A stretch of DNA of 64,000 nucleotides from Halorubrum yunnanense (GCF_026586675.1 NZ_JAODIX010000031.1:44050-108049); one strand, 5' to 3'. Numbered from the stretch's first letter, positions 9,155-18,290 are shown. Notes: generated by a model from the letters alone, not told the origin. A program made the numbers and translations.

Positions 9155-9854
9155 GTCGGACCCCCGGCTCTATGAAGGCCTCGGAGCGCCGTTCCCGGTT
9201 TCGGGCCGCGATCTCCCCCCACGCCCGCAGCCCCGCCCCGACCCACTCCGGGTCGAACCCGACCGCCTCCGCGGCGGCGACCAGCTCGCGGGGCGCGCGG
9301 AGCTCAAGGTGGGACCGCGGGTTCGCGCTGACGACGTGCGGGGCGTCGTAGTAGGCCACGATCTCGCGGAGCTTCCGGAGGTCCGAGAGCGCCCGCACCC
9401 GCCCGCCGCCGCTCGCGCGGAGCAGCGGACCGAGGTCGAACTCCACGTGGACCCCGTTGTCGCGGGCCGCCTTCGCGAGGACGTGGTTGAAGTCGCCCCG
9501 GCCGTCCATCGGTCGCGCGAGCACGTCGACGCGCGGCTCCTCGACCGCGAAGCGGTTGAGGCCGTCGCCGCCGCCGACGAGACAGACGACAGTGCGTTCG
9601 GACCGGTAGTTGCCGACCGCGCCCGACGCGCTCGTGGCGTCGTCGGCGTCGATCTCGACCGCGTCGACGACGTCGACCCCGTACTCGTCGCGGAGCGCGG
9701 CCGCCTCGCTTGAGGGCTCGCCGTCCTCGCCGGCCGGGTCGAGCGCGTCCCGCGTGCGGACGACGACCCCCTCGTAGCCGTATCGCGCCGCGGTGGCCGC
9801 GTGGCGGGCGACGGTCGCGTCGCCGTCGGGGTGGGCGTGGACGGCCTCGTACAT
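9129..9854 (-). CDS. rnp3: Ribonuclease P protein component 3 (Rpp30)
   Basis: Rpp30-type TIM-barrel subunit of archaeal RNase P, partner of Rnp2/Pop5. Recognised by MYEAVHAHPDGD at the N-terminus, the RYGYEGVVVRTRD strand, the VHVEFDLGPLLR motif and the C-terminal LRKLREIVAYYDAPHVVSA segment. 241 aa is normal. It is the first gene of the rnp3-methyltransferase-rnp2-psmA run. Confidence 0.94.
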   Translation of the reverse strand: MYEAVHAHPDGDATVARHAATAARYGYEGVVVRTRDALDPAGEDGEPSSEAAALRDEYGVDVVDAVEIDADDATSASGAVGNYRSERTVVCLVGGGDGLNRFAVEEPRVDVLARPMDGRGDFNHVLAKAARDNGVHVEFDLGPLLRASGGGRVRALSDLRKLREIVAYYDAPHVVSANPRSHLELRAPRELVAAAEAVGFDPEWVGAGLRAWGEIAARNRERRSEAFIEPGVRRGRYEEDG

Positions 9855-9961
9855 ACCCGCCCGTTTCGGCTCGGGGGGTATCGTCGTTGCGCTTCCGGAC
9901 GGTGGGGGCGCGGGGCGGAAGCGGCGGGGCCTTTTTAAACCGCTCGCGGGAATCGGAGCGC

Positions 9962-10246
9962 ATGAGCGCCGACTTAGCAGAGAAGACGGACCGCTACGAG
10001 CGCATGCTCGCCGACGCCCTGGCGGCCGCGGAGCCGCGGCCGCCGGCGGAGACGCCTCTCGGCGAGGCCGCGACCGACGTCGTCGAGATGGCCGAGTCGT
10101 ACCTCGACGACGGGCGGCACTTCCGCGAGAGCGACGACCCGGTGAACGCGCTCGCGTCGTACTCGTACGGCTACGGCTGGCTCGACGCCGGCGTCCGGCT
10201 GGGGCTCTTCTCGGTCCCCGACGACAGCGAGCTGTTCACGACGTGA
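9962..10246 (+). CDS. DUF357 family protein
   Basis: 94-aa all-helical protein with the family pattern: a polar first helix (LAEKTDRYERML), a central helix VVEMAESYLDDGRHF and the C-terminal VNALASYSYGYGWLDAGVRLGLF. Archaeal DUF357 proteins resemble TPR-like or four-helix bundles; their role is unknown. The start follows a TATA-like CTTTTTAAA at about 9930 by about 27 nt, so a longer in-frame extension upstream is not needed. The gene is divergent from rnp3. Confidence 0.9.
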   Translation: MSADLAEKTDRYERMLADALAAAEPRPPAETPLGEAATDVVEMAESYLDDGRHFRESDDPVNALASYSYGYGWLDAGVRLGLFSVPDDSELFTT

Positions 10247-10562
10247 GCGGTTACGATGTGAGCGGTTACGACGTGTCGCGTGACGCGAGCGTGAGTGTCT
10301 CGTTGTCTCCACTCGATCGCTTATAAATGGTGACTGGTAGATCTACGGTGAACACCTCCAAAGCCCCGCCCGACCGCACCGCGACCGCACCTCGCGCCTC
10401 CCCAGCCTCGTCGGGGCGGCGCAGATGCGCCGCGCCGACTCCCTCGCACGGACTCCTCGCGCCCGCTGGGCGCTCGGAGGCGTGCGCCACGGCACCGGTT
10501 ATTGATAAGACCTCACGTGGCTATCGCTCGGTCTTTATAGGTGGATACTCCGTTAGAAAGCC
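10247..10562 (+). repeat. Intergenic element, copy A (short form)
   Basis: 316-bp gap between convergent genes. After a short direct repeat (GTGAGCGGTTACGAYG twice, 10245-10276) the element starts with TTATAAATGG at 10321, followed by GGTGAACACCTCCAAAGCCC (about 10347), the box CGCCTCCCCAGCCTCG (about 10395), hairpins CGGCGC-AGAT-GCGCCG (10417-10432) and GCGCCC-GCT-GGGCGC (10459-10473), and the 3' box GCGCCACGGCACCG ending in GGTTATTGATAA (about 10509). Copies B and C contain an extra middle segment lacking here. No protein-like ORF is supported. Confidence 0.7.
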
Positions 10563-11246
10563 TCACTCGTCCCGCTCGCGCAGGTCGGCCAGCACGCGTG
10601 CGGTCCCGTCCATGTACGACTCGTCGAGGACGACGTCGGCCGTGTCGCGGGCGGTCGCGTCCGCGTTGGCGACCGCGTACGACTCGCCGACGACGCCGAA
10701 CGTCGAGGCGTCGTTCTCGCTGTCGCCGACCGCGACGAACGCCTCGGGGGCCACGTCGAGCGCGTCGGCGACGCGTTCGAGGGCCGCCCCCTTGCTCACG
10801 GCGGGCGATTTGACGTGGTACGCGTAGCCGGTGTCGACGACGACCACGTCGCCGTCGGCCGCCGCGGCGACCTCGCGGAGGAGCGCCTCGTCGGCGTCGA
10901 GCGACAGCGCTACCTCCGTCTCGCGCCAGCGGTTGACGGTGTCGCCGGGCCCCCACCCGATCTCCCCGCCGCGTGCCTCGAACTCCTCCGCGACGGCCCG
11001 CGGGACCGCCGGGTCGCCGAGGACCGCCGTCTCCCCGTCGACGTACGCGATCCCGCCGTTCTCGGCGACCACGGTCTCCGGGCGCCCGAGGAAGTGCGCC
11101 AGCGCGACCGGGTAGGGGAACGACTTGCCCGTCGCGAAGACGACCGGCGCGTCCCAGCCGGGCAGCAGCTCGAAGACGCGGGGGTCGATCCGGCCGCTCG
11201 GCGTCGTCAGCGTCCCGTCGATGTCCAGCGCGAGGGGCGGCACCAT
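10563..11246 (-). CDS. Phosphoglycolate phosphatase, archaeal HAD type
   Basis: HAD-superfamily phosphatase of the archaeal TA0175-like type that dephosphorylates 2-phosphoglycolate. The nucleophile motif LDIDGTLTTP is at the very start (MVPPLALDIDGT, residues 1-12), followed by FATGKSFPY, VAENGG, the Lys of SPAVSKGAAL and the metal-binding GDSENDASTF. 227 aa is the normal length. The ATG at 11246 is chosen because it places motif I at the usual position; an in-frame extension of 54 residues upstream is low-complexity. Confidence 0.92.
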   Translation of the reverse strand: MVPPLALDIDGTLTTPSGRIDPRVFELLPGWDAPVVFATGKSFPYPVALAHFLGRPETVVAENGGIAYVDGETAVLGDPAVPRAVAEEFEARGGEIGWGPGDTVNRWRETEVALSLDADEALLREVAAAADGDVVVVDTGYAYHVKSPAVSKGAALERVADALDVAPEAFVAVGDSENDASTFGVVGESYAVANADATARDTADVVLDESYMDGTARVLADLRERDE

Positions 11247-11373
11247 ACCGGCGGTGAGGCGGCCGGGCGCAACTGTCTTGCGTTCGCACGCGACGACGCC
11301 GGCCGCGCTCGCGCCGACGGCGAGAAGAGGGACCGCGGGCGCCGCCCGCGGCGGCTTGGTCGAGCGGGACGCC

Positions 11374-12546
11374 TCAGACCGACCACGACGGCCGGTCGAA
11401 CAGTTCACGGAAGACGAGCGTCGGGAATCGCGGGACGAGCCGACTCGGGGGGCGGCCCTTCCCGTCGCTCCGGCGGACCGTCACCCGGTCGAGCAGCCCC
11501 GCGTCCGCGAGCTCGTAGAGCACCCGGCGCACCGTGGACGCCGAGAGTTCGACGGCGGGCCGCGAGGCGATCGTCTCGGTCGCGGCGCTCACCGACGAGC
11601 GGTCCTCGTCCGGCAGACTGACGAGCTCGTACAGCAGCCGGCGGCGGCTCTCGGAGAGCGCGAGGACGCGGCCCAGCGCCGCGCCGGGCCTCGGCACTTC
11701 CTCGATCCCCGCGTCGAGGTCGGCCGGGCGGATCGTCGAGGCGCCGGCCCGCTCCGCGCTGATCGCGGCGCCGGTGATCGCGGCGAGCGCGTCGTGGGCG
11801 TCGCCCTCGGCCCACTCGCCGACCTCGCGGATCTGGTCGTGGCTGATCGCGTCGCGGCCGAGCCCCGTCGAACACCGGCTCGTCAGTAGCTCGACGAGCA
11901 CGTGCCGGCGGTACGGCTCGAACGCCACGCGCTCGTCGGGCTCCCACTCGATCGCCTCGGGCGGCTCCCGGCCGAGGCAAACGGGCGCGACGTGCCCGTT
12001 GACGTCGGCCAGCCAGTCGACGACGGTCGTCGCGTCCGGCGTCTCCGACTCGTTCGTGTGGTCGACCGCGACGACCACGTCCGGACCGGTGCGCACGGCG
12101 CTCCGGAGCTCGTCGGCGAGCTCGTCGGTGCCGATCCCGTGCTCGGGGATCGGGCCGTCGCCGATCTCCGAGAGGATGTCGTGGTAGAGCCGGAACCGAG
12201 TCGAGCCGCGCCGCGCGTCGACGTAGACGAATCCCGGCAGCGTCGGCTCCACCGCTCGCGTCGTGGTCTGTATCGCCCGACGCGGGCCGCTGTGGGACGC
12301 GAGCCGGTCGAACAGCGCCGAGACGGCGGCCGACTTCCCGCTGCCCTTGGGGCCGTGGACGTAGGTGCTCGGCGGCAGCGACCCGGAGAACGCCGGGCTG
12401 AACGCGTCGAGCAGTCGCTCGAACACCGGTCCCCGACCGGTCGGGGACGCGGCGTGCGAGACGGGGGAGACGGCGTCGATGTCGACGAGGACGCCGGCGC
12501 CGGCGTCGTATCCCAGCCGGCGTTCGATCCGGTCGTCGATATTCAC
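11374..12546 (-). CDS. Orc1/Cdc6-like AAA ATPase, divergent
   Basis: 390-aa protein with the layout of archaeal Orc1/Cdc6 replication initiators: Walker A GPKGSGKS (residues 65-72), an AAA core, a sensor-like region and a C-terminal winged helix (SASTVRRVLYELADAGLLDRV). Two features are unusual: the strand at the Walker B position reads VVVAVDHTNE, with Asp followed by His instead of the DE/DD pair, and the DNA-reading ISM is hard to see. No origin-recognition-box repeats are visible nearby. It may be a paralogue with regulatory rather than origin-firing function. Confidence 0.75.
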   Translation of the reverse strand: MNIDDRIERRLGYDAGAGVLVDIDAVSPVSHAASPTGRGPVFERLLDAFSPAFSGSLPPSTYVHGPKGSGKSAAVSALFDRLASHSGPRRAIQTTTRAVEPTLPGFVYVDARRGSTRFRLYHDILSEIGDGPIPEHGIGTDELADELRSAVRTGPDVVVAVDHTNESETPDATTVVDWLADVNGHVAPVCLGREPPEAIEWEPDERVAFEPYRRHVLVELLTSRCSTGLGRDAISHDQIREVGEWAEGDAHDALAAITGAAISAERAGASTIRPADLDAGIEEVPRPGAALGRVLALSESRRRLLYELVSLPDEDRSSVSAATETIASRPAVELSASTVRRVLYELADAGLLDRVTVRRSDGKGRPPSRLVPRFPTLVFRELFDRPSWSV

Positions 12547-12640
12547 GGTCGCCCCTCCGCGGTACCCCGATAAAACGGATTCGAACTCAGAACCACAGGC
12601 AGTCGCGTCGCCCGGCCCGTCAGTTCGCTCGGGCGGCCCG

Positions 12641-12847
12641 CTACCAGTGGTCCGGTTTGTACCGATTTATCAGTACAGTCGAGGCGACGAACACGGCGGC
12701 GGCGACGATGCCCACGACCGCGCCGGCGACGACGCGCGCGCCGACCGGGCCCTCCGCGGTCACTGACACCGCGGTCGTGACGATTCCCGCGACCACGAGC
12801 ATGTTGCGACCGTCGCGTTTCTCGAGCCCCAGCGTGCCCACGTTCAT
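12641..12847 (-). CDS. Small membrane protein, haloarchaeal
   Basis: 68 aa with two predicted membrane helices (about residues 15-31, MLVVAGIVTTAVSVTAE, and 38-60, ARVVAGAVVGIVAAAVFVASTVL), ending in the charged tail NRYKPDHW. Function unknown. A TATA-like ATTTAACC about 25 nt before the ATG supports this start and a leaderless transcript. Confidence 0.75.
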   Translation of the reverse strand: MNVGTLGLEKRDGRNMLVVAGIVTTAVSVTAEGPVGARVVAGAVVGIVAAAVFVASTVLINRYKPDHW

Positions 12848-13004
12848 ACCACCGTCTCACGTCGAGCGAGGTTAAATCTCCCCCGACCGATTCGGCTCGA
12901 TTCCGGTCGCGTCGTTGGGCGATTCGAGTCGCGTCGGCGACGACGAGGGAGCCGATCGCCGCGACGTCCCCAATCTTAATCTGCCTGCCCGTCTCCGGTG
13001 GAGT

Positions 13005-13406
13005 ATGTCCGAACCAGAGTTCGACAAGTCGGTCGTCAGGGCCGACAAGTGGAGCAAGGTGGTTGCGTTGCTCGTTGCGATCGCCGCATTCCTCATCGTT
13101 CGCGAACTCGTCATCGACGTTCAGTTCGCATCGATCGCCGCGGCGACCGCCGGTATCGGCACTCGACTGTATATCCCGTATCACGCGAGCGTTCGGGTTC
13201 CGGAATCGGACCGGACGTCGATCAGCGAACACCCGATGGCCGGTGCGTATCACCACGGCGCCGCTGGTATCGGGCTGGTGGTGTTGTCGATCGTCGCCGT
13301 CACCGCGTTCGCGTTCACTCAAGGGTTTGTTACCTCGATTGGAATCGGGATCATCGCTGGTGTCGGTTTATACGTGGTTCTGTCCTCGGTGCTTCCAAAA
13401 GGATGA
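13005..13406 (+). CDS. Three-TM membrane protein of unknown function
   Basis: 133 aa: a polar N-terminus (MSEPEFDKSVVRADKW) then hydrophobic segments at about 19-35, 84-103 and 108-128. No named domain recognised. The ATG at 13005 is preceded by GGTGGAG, a plausible ribosome-binding site, and by TCTTAATC at about -28. Codon composition is slightly less GC-rich than neighbours. It converges with the glpK-side membrane protein, 17 nt apart. Confidence 0.75.
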   Translation: MSEPEFDKSVVRADKWSKVVALLVAIAAFLIVRELVIDVQFASIAAATAGIGTRLYIPYHASVRVPESDRTSISEHPMAGAYHHGAAGIGLVVLSIVAVTAFAFTQGFVTSIGIGIIAGVGLYVVLSSVLPKG

Positions 13407-13423
13407 AAAATTGGAAGCCGTGG

Positions 13424-14509
13424 TTATGTGCCTGGCACCCAGATCGAGCCGAGAACTCCCAGAATCGCCAGGACGGCGAGGATCGAGGAGGTGATGAAGA
13501 TCGCCGCCGCCGGCGGGTCCACGTGCGTGTCTCCGTGCGCGTAGAAGACACGCTGGAAGGCTTCCCCGATCACCGCGCCGAGCAGACCGAACCCGGCCCC
13601 GGCGATCAGTCCGACCGTGCCGCTGAAGCCCGCACCGGTGAACGCGGCCCACGCCGTCGCACCCGGAAGCGTCATGTGGTGGGTGACCGGAATCCGTTCG
13701 ACGCCGAGATTCAGGAACAGCAGCGTCGCCGCGCTGATACCGAATCCGAGGAACACGTTGCCGGTCTGGATCGCGGCGTACGCCGCGGCCAGCCCGGAGA
13801 CCGCACCGATCGCCGCAACGTGTGACCACTGGTACATATTCGGTAGCCACGGCTCGACCGCGAGCCGGTCCTCGCTGGACTTGTCGCCGTCGCCGGGCAC
13901 CTCGTTCGAGTCACGCATCTCTTCGCGCTCGAACGGTCCCATGTCGAAGTAGCCGCTCGCTTTGCTGCTGACGTTACCGATCACGGAGTAGCCGAACACC
14001 GCTCGGTGGACGAGCGCGCTGGCAACGACGGTGAACGCGATCGGGTCCGTCGGGATCGCGAGGTTCCGAAGAGTCTGCTCGAACACGATGCCGAACACAC
14101 CGAACCCCGCACCGACGGCCAGGATGTCTGGACGACTCCCCAGCGCGAAGCCGATATCCTTCGCGTTGTGGTAGTCGAAGCCGGACTCCATCGCGCCCTT
14201 TTTCGCCGCGTACGCTGCCGCCGCCGCACCGCCTGCGAAGGAGATGTGCGGCCCGAAGACGGGACCGAAACCGACGCCGACGCCGGCGCCCGATGCGGCG
14301 TCACCGCCGAAGACGCCTGCGATGACGAGGAAGCCGGTGAAGATGAACGCCGGGAGCGCACCGAGCGCGGCGCCGAACGCGCCGCCGGCCGCCGCGCCGA
14401 GCCAGATGGTCGGGTCAAGCAGGATATCGAGTACGGCGCTGATCGAGCCTCCGTTCCACTGTGCGAGTACGTCGGCTGACATGAGCAACGCCGAAGCCTC
14501 TGCGCTCAT
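13424..14509 (-). CDS. Multi-TM membrane protein linked to glpK, candidate glycerol permease
   Basis: 361-aa polytopic protein with about eight Gly/Ala-rich hydrophobic segments (for example WLGAAAGGAFGAALGALPAFIFTG and AAAIFITSSILAVLAILGVL) separated by a polar central loop (residues about 188-220, rich in Glu/Asp). It starts at the base after the glpK TAG, so it is translated from the glpK mRNA; an alternative start is the in-frame ATG nine codons later. From memory, haloarchaeal glp loci carry such a gene proposed to mediate glycerol uptake. No MIP (NPA) or MFS motif is visible, so a transporter role rests on context only. Confidence 0.8.
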   Translation of the reverse strand: MSAEASALLMSADVLAQWNGGSISAVLDILLDPTIWLGAAAGGAFGAALGALPAFIFTGFLVIAGVFGGDAASGAGVGVGFGPVFGPHISFAGGAAAAAYAAKKGAMESGFDYHNAKDIGFALGSRPDILAVGAGFGVFGIVFEQTLRNLAIPTDPIAFTVVASALVHRAVFGYSVIGNVSSKASGYFDMGPFEREEMRDSNEVPGDGDKSSEDRLAVEPWLPNMYQWSHVAAIGAVSGLAAAYAAIQTGNVFLGFGISAATLLFLNLGVERIPVTHHMTLPGATAWAAFTGAGFSGTVGLIAGAGFGLLGAVIGEAFQRVFYAHGDTHVDPPAAAIFITSSILAVLAILGVLGSIWVPGT

Positions 14510-16042
14510 CTATGCTTCCTCCTGCGCCCAGTCGCGGGAGCGGTCGACCGCGTCGTCCCAGCGGTCGTACAGCTTGTCGACTTCTTCCTGCTCCTTCTCG
14601 GGGCTGAACTCGTGGTCCACCTGCCAGTTGTCGCGGAGTTCGTCGACCGTGTCCCAGTAGCCGACGGCGAGGCCGGCGGCGTACGCCGAGCCGAGCGCCG
14701 TGGTCTCGTCGACCTCCGGACGGACGATGTCCGTCTGGATGATGTCCGACTGGAGCTGACAGAGGAAGTTGTTCTTGACCGCGCCCCCGTCGACGCGGAG
14801 GCTCGTCATCTCGACGCCCGAGTCGGCCTCCATCGCCTCCGCGAGGTCGCGGGTCTGGTAGGCGATGCTCTCGAGCGTCGCGCGGACGATGTGCTCCTTG
14901 CTCGTCCCGCGGGTCATCCCGACGATGGTCCCGCGAGCGCGGCCGTCCCAGTGCGGGGCGCCGAGCCCGGTGAACGCCGGGACCATGTAGACGCCGTCGG
15001 TCGAGTCGACCGACCGAGCCAGCTCCGCGGTCTGGGCGGCGTTGTTGATCAGGTCGATGTCCTCGAGGAACTCGATCGCCGCGCCGGCGATGAAGATCGA
15101 CCCCTCCAGCGCGTACTGGACGGGTTCGCCGGACATCTGGAACCCGACCGTCGTGAGCAGGCCGTTGTCGGACGCGACGGCCTCCTCGCCGGTGTTCATC
15201 AGGTAGAACGCACCGGTACCGTAGGTGTTCTTCGCGTCGCCCTTGTCGAAGCAGGTCTGTCCGAACAGCGCGGCCTGTTGGTCGCCCAGCGCCCCGGCCA
15301 CGGGGACCTCTTCGCCGAGGAACCCGTCCGCGTCGGTGTGGCCGTAGTAGTCGTCGTCCGAGGACGGACGGACTTCGGGGACCATCTCCCTCGGCACGTC
15401 GAACTCGTCTAAGAGCTCGTCGTCCCACTCCATCTCCCGGATGTTGTACAGCATCGTCCGGGAGGCGTTGGTGACGTCCGTGATGTGGTTCCCCGTCAGG
15501 TTGTGAATGAGCCACGAGTCGATCGTGCCCATGATGAGCTCGCCCTCGCGAGCGCGTTCACGGAGGTCGCCGCCGCGGGAACTCTGCATCTTGAGCGGCT
15601 CCGCGTTGTCGAGGATCCACTCGGTCTTGGTCGCGGAGAAGTACGCGTCGCACTCCAGTCCGGTCTTCTCGCGGATCTCCTCGACCTTGCCCGCCTCCTG
15701 GATCTCCTCGACGCGATCCGTCGTCCGCCGGTCCTGCCACACGAGGGCGTTGTGGACCGGCTTCCCGGAGTCTCTGTCCCAGACGATCGTCGTCTCGCGC
15801 TGGTTCGTGATCCCGAGCGCTTCGAGCTGGCTCGCCTCGAGTCCGGCGTCCGCGAGACCGTCGAGGACGACTTGCTTGGTGTTCTCCCAGATCTCTATCG
15901 GGTCGTGTTCGACCCAGCCCGGGTTCGGGTAGATCTGTTCGTGCTGTTCGTACGCGTTCGCGACGACCTGGCCCTCATGGTCGAACACCATGAATCGGGT
16001 GCCGGTCGTCCCCTGGTCTATCGCACCGACGTACTGTGTCAT
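14510..16042 (-). CDS. glpK: Glycerol kinase
   Basis: Phosphorylates glycerol to sn-glycerol 3-phosphate. 510 aa with FGGY-family landmarks: YVGAIDQGTTGTRFMVFD at the N-terminus, the substrate region NQRETTIVWDRDSGKPVHNALVWQDRR, and the C-terminal ATP-side motif RVDGGAVKNNFLCQLQSDI. The ATG at 16042 is fixed by the family start MTQYVGAID and by an excellent Shine-Dalgarno GGAGGG 7 nt upstream, unusual among the leaderless neighbours. It is divergent from glpABC across a 406-bp gap. Confidence 0.97.
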   Translation of the reverse strand: MTQYVGAIDQGTTGTRFMVFDHEGQVVANAYEQHEQIYPNPGWVEHDPIEIWENTKQVVLDGLADAGLEASQLEALGITNQRETTIVWDRDSGKPVHNALVWQDRRTTDRVEEIQEAGKVEEIREKTGLECDAYFSATKTEWILDNAEPLKMQSSRGGDLRERAREGELIMGTIDSWLIHNLTGNHITDVTNASRTMLYNIREMEWDDELLDEFDVPREMVPEVRPSSDDDYYGHTDADGFLGEEVPVAGALGDQQAALFGQTCFDKGDAKNTYGTGAFYLMNTGEEAVASDNGLLTTVGFQMSGEPVQYALEGSIFIAGAAIEFLEDIDLINNAAQTAELARSVDSTDGVYMVPAFTGLGAPHWDGRARGTIVGMTRGTSKEHIVRATLESIAYQTRDLAEAMEADSGVEMTSLRVDGGAVKNNFLCQLQSDIIQTDIVRPEVDETTALGSAYAAGLAVGYWDTVDELRDNWQVDHEFSPEKEQEEVDKLYDRWDDAVDRSRDWAQEEA

Positions 16043-16448
16043 GTTTGGATCCCTCCTGTGGCGCTGGTCCGCGTCCGGCGACGCCGCCGATCCCGCCTCG
16101 GGCGGCACCCGAGGGGGTCGCGTCCCGGTCGGGCCGGGAGTCGGCTCCGCGCGGCGACTCGTCCCGAGAGACCGCGTCCGGTCCGCGTACCGGCCGCACA
16201 CCCCTCGTTCGGGAGCCACCGCCGCCGTCACCGCGGCATATCTTCACGGAAGCTACCACGCCGTTCGTGAACATAATGTACTACCATAATAATCTACCCC
16301 TTAAAATCCGCTTCTGAGCGCTATTCAAAAAGGTCACATATAAACAAATCGCTCACGCCAACGCTTGCACCACTTGAACGTCCCTGATAGTTATGAGAGC
16401 CCGTGCGGAGGAGGTAAAGTAAAGTGGACAGGGTCCAAGCCCTCGGGC
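16043..16448. promoter_or_regulatory. Divergent glpK/glpA control region
   Basis: 406-bp gap. Toward glpA, TAAAGTAA at about 16416 lies near -30 of the ATG and TATATAAA at 16336-16343 is an alternative TATA. Toward glpK the first AT-rich promoter-like sequence on the minus strand is around 16265-16305, so glpK probably has a leader of roughly 200 nt, consistent with its strong Shine-Dalgarno. The intervening GC-rich stretch 16050-16240 has no convincing ORF. In Haloferax a DeoR-type GlpR represses glp genes; no clear operator dyad was identified by eye. Confidence 0.55.
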
Positions 16449-18290
16449 ATGGACCAACAGGTTGACGTCGTCGTCGTCGGCGGGGGGTCGACGGGTTGCG
16501 GCGTCGTCAGGGACCTCGCGCGACGGGGGCTCGACGCGGTGCTCGTCGAGAAGGGGAACCTGACGCACGGTACGACGGGACGGATGCACGGGCTCCTCCA
16601 CAGCGGGGGCCGGTACGCCGTCTCCGACCAGAAGAGCGCGAAGGAGTGCATCGAGGAGAACCGGGTGCTCCGCGACATCGCCGCCCACTGCGTCGAGGAG
16701 ACGGGCGGGATGTTCGTCAAGCGGCCCGAGGACTCCGAGGAGTACTTCCAGGAGAAACTGGAGGGGTGCCGCGCGTGTGACATCCCCGTCGAGGTGCTCG
16801 ACGCCGAGGAAGCCCGCCGCCGAGAGCCGTACCTCGCGCGTGACATCGAGAAGGCGATCGCGCTCCCGGACGGCGCGGTCGACCCCTTCCGGCTCTGCGT
16901 CTCCAACGCGGCCGACGCCCGCGAGCACGGCGCGCGGGTCGAGACGCACGCCCCGGTGACCGACGTGCTCGTCGAGGACGGCGAGGTCGTCGGCGTCGAA
17001 ATCGAACACGAGACCGGCCCCGGCAAGCGGGTCCACCGCGAGCCCGGTACCACGGAGGAGGTCCGCGCGCGTCACGTCGTCAACGCGACCGGCGCGTGGG
17101 CCGGCAACGTCGGCGAGATGGCCGGCGTCGACGTGGAGGTGCGCCCCTCGAAGGGCGTGATGACGGTCATGAACACCCGGCAGGTCGACACCGTCGTCAA
17201 CCGGTGCCGGCCGAAGGGCGACGCCGACATCGTCGTGCCCCACGAGACGGCTTGCATCCTCGGCACGACCGACGAGGAGGTCGACGACCCCGAGGACTAC
17301 CCCGAGGAGGACTGGGAGGTCGATCTGATGATCGAGACGCTCTCGGAGCTCGTGCCCGCGCTGAAGGACGCCCGCACGCTGCGGTCGTTCTGGGGCGTCC
17401 GCCCCCTCTATGAGCCCCCGGGGACCGGCACCGAGGACCCGACGGACATCACCCGCGACTACTTCCTGCTCGACCACGGCGGGCGCGACGACCTCCCCGG
17501 GATGACCACTATCGTCGGCGGGAAGCTCACCACCTACCGGATGATGGCCGAGTCCATCTCCGACCACGTCTGTGACCTCCTCGGCCACGAGGCGACCTGC
17601 GACACCGCCGACGCGCCGCTGCCGGGGTCGGAGAGCGAGGCCCGGATGGAGGAGCTCATGGACGACTTCGGCCTCCGATCGCCGGTGGCCCGTCGGTCCG
17701 GCCAGCGGCTCGGGTCGCGCGCGGACGACGTGCTCTCGGAGCAGGACCCGAACCCGGTCGTCTGTAACTGCGAGGGCGTCACGCGCGCCGAGGTGCAGGA
17801 CGCCATCGGCGACGCGGGCAGCGACCTCAACGCGGTCCGACTCCGCACCCGCGCCTCGATGGGCAACTGCCAGGGCGGATTCTGCACTCACCGGATCGCC
17901 GCGGAGCTGGCGCAGGAGTACCCCGAACCCGTCGTCCGCGATGCGGAAGACGAGCTGTACCAGGAGCGCTGGAAGGGCCAGCGACACGCGCTGTGGGGCC
18001 GCCAGCTCTCGCAGGCGATGCTGAACCACATGCTCCACGCGACGACGATGAACCGCGACGGCGACCCGGCGACCCTCGACGACGGGGTCGACTTCGGCGC
18101 GTTCGACGCGGGCGCGAGCGCCCCGGGCCCCGGCGACGGGGGCGACGCCGGGACCGCGGCGGCTGACGGGGGGCGCGCAGATGACGACGCGGCCACCGAC
18201 GGGGGGCGCGCAGATGACGACGCGGCCACCGACGGGGGGCGCGCAGGTGACGACGCGACCGCAGACGGAGGGATCGATGGCGATCGATAG
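16449..18290 (+). CDS. glpA: Glycerol-3-phosphate dehydrogenase subunit A
   Basis: FAD-dependent catalytic subunit of the anaerobic-type GlpABC complex, oxidising glycerol 3-phosphate to DHAP at the membrane. FAD-binding [10 protein letters not shown] at residues 9-18; C-terminal BFD-like 2Fe-2S domain with Cys439, Cys441 (CNCEGVT), Cys474 and Cys479 (GNCQGGFC). 613 aa. The last 55 or so residues are an acidic low-complexity tail built from 11-residue repeats ([11 protein letters not shown]), encoded by a 33-bp tandem repeat. The start [10 protein letters not shown] is 25-33 nt after a TATA-like TAAAGTAA. It overlaps glpB by 14 nt. Confidence 0.96.
   Translation: MDQQVDVVVVGGGSTGCGVVRDLARRGLDAVLVEKGNLTHGTTGRMHGLLHSGGRYAVSDQKSAKECIEENRVLRDIAAHCVEETGGMFVKRPEDSEEYFQEKLEGCRACDIPVEVLDAEEARRREPYLARDIEKAIALPDGAVDPFRLCVSNAADAREHGARVETHAPVTDVLVEDGEVVGVEIEHETGPGKRVHREPGTTEEVRARHVVNATGAWAGNVGEMAGVDVEVRPSKGVMTVMNTRQVDTVVNRCRPKGDADIVVPHETACILGTTDEEVDDPEDYPEEDWEVDLMIETLSELVPALKDARTLRSFWGVRPLYEPPGTGTEDPTDITRDYFLLDHGGRDDLPGMTTIVGGKLTTYRMMAESISDHVCDLLGHEATCDTADAPLPGSESEARMEELMDDFGLRSPVARRSGQRLGSRADDVLSEQDPNPVVCNCEGVTRAEVQDAIGDAGSDLNAVRLRTRASMGNCQGGFCTHRIAAELAQEYPEPVVRDAEDELYQERWKGQRHALWGRQLSQAMLNHMLHATTMNRDGDPATLDDGVDFGAFDAGASAPGPGDGGDAGTAAADGGRADDDAATDGGRADDDAATDGGRAGDDATADGGIDGDR
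18165..18263 (+). repeat. 33-bp tandem repeat, three units, in glpA 3' end
   Basis: Units at 18165-18197 and 18198-18230 are identical; 18231-18263 differs at a few bases. In the glpA frame each unit gives [11 protein letters not shown]. In the +1 frame used by glpB each unit reads [15 protein letters not shown], with ATG at 18181 and 18214 and GTG at 18247, all in frame with glpB. Confidence 0.9.

Noticed and set aside
10245..10276. Short direct repeat GTGAGCGGTTACGAYG after the DUF357 gene
   Set aside because: Only two units and no context; most likely a small local duplication.
12555..12640. tRNA-like T-loop sequence GAGTTCGAATCC on the minus strand upstream of the Orc1/Cdc6-like gene
   Set aside because: The flanking bases do not form a T stem (CTGAG versus CCGTT), and no acceptor or D arm can be drawn. 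Probably chance; a decayed tRNA fragment cannot be excluded.
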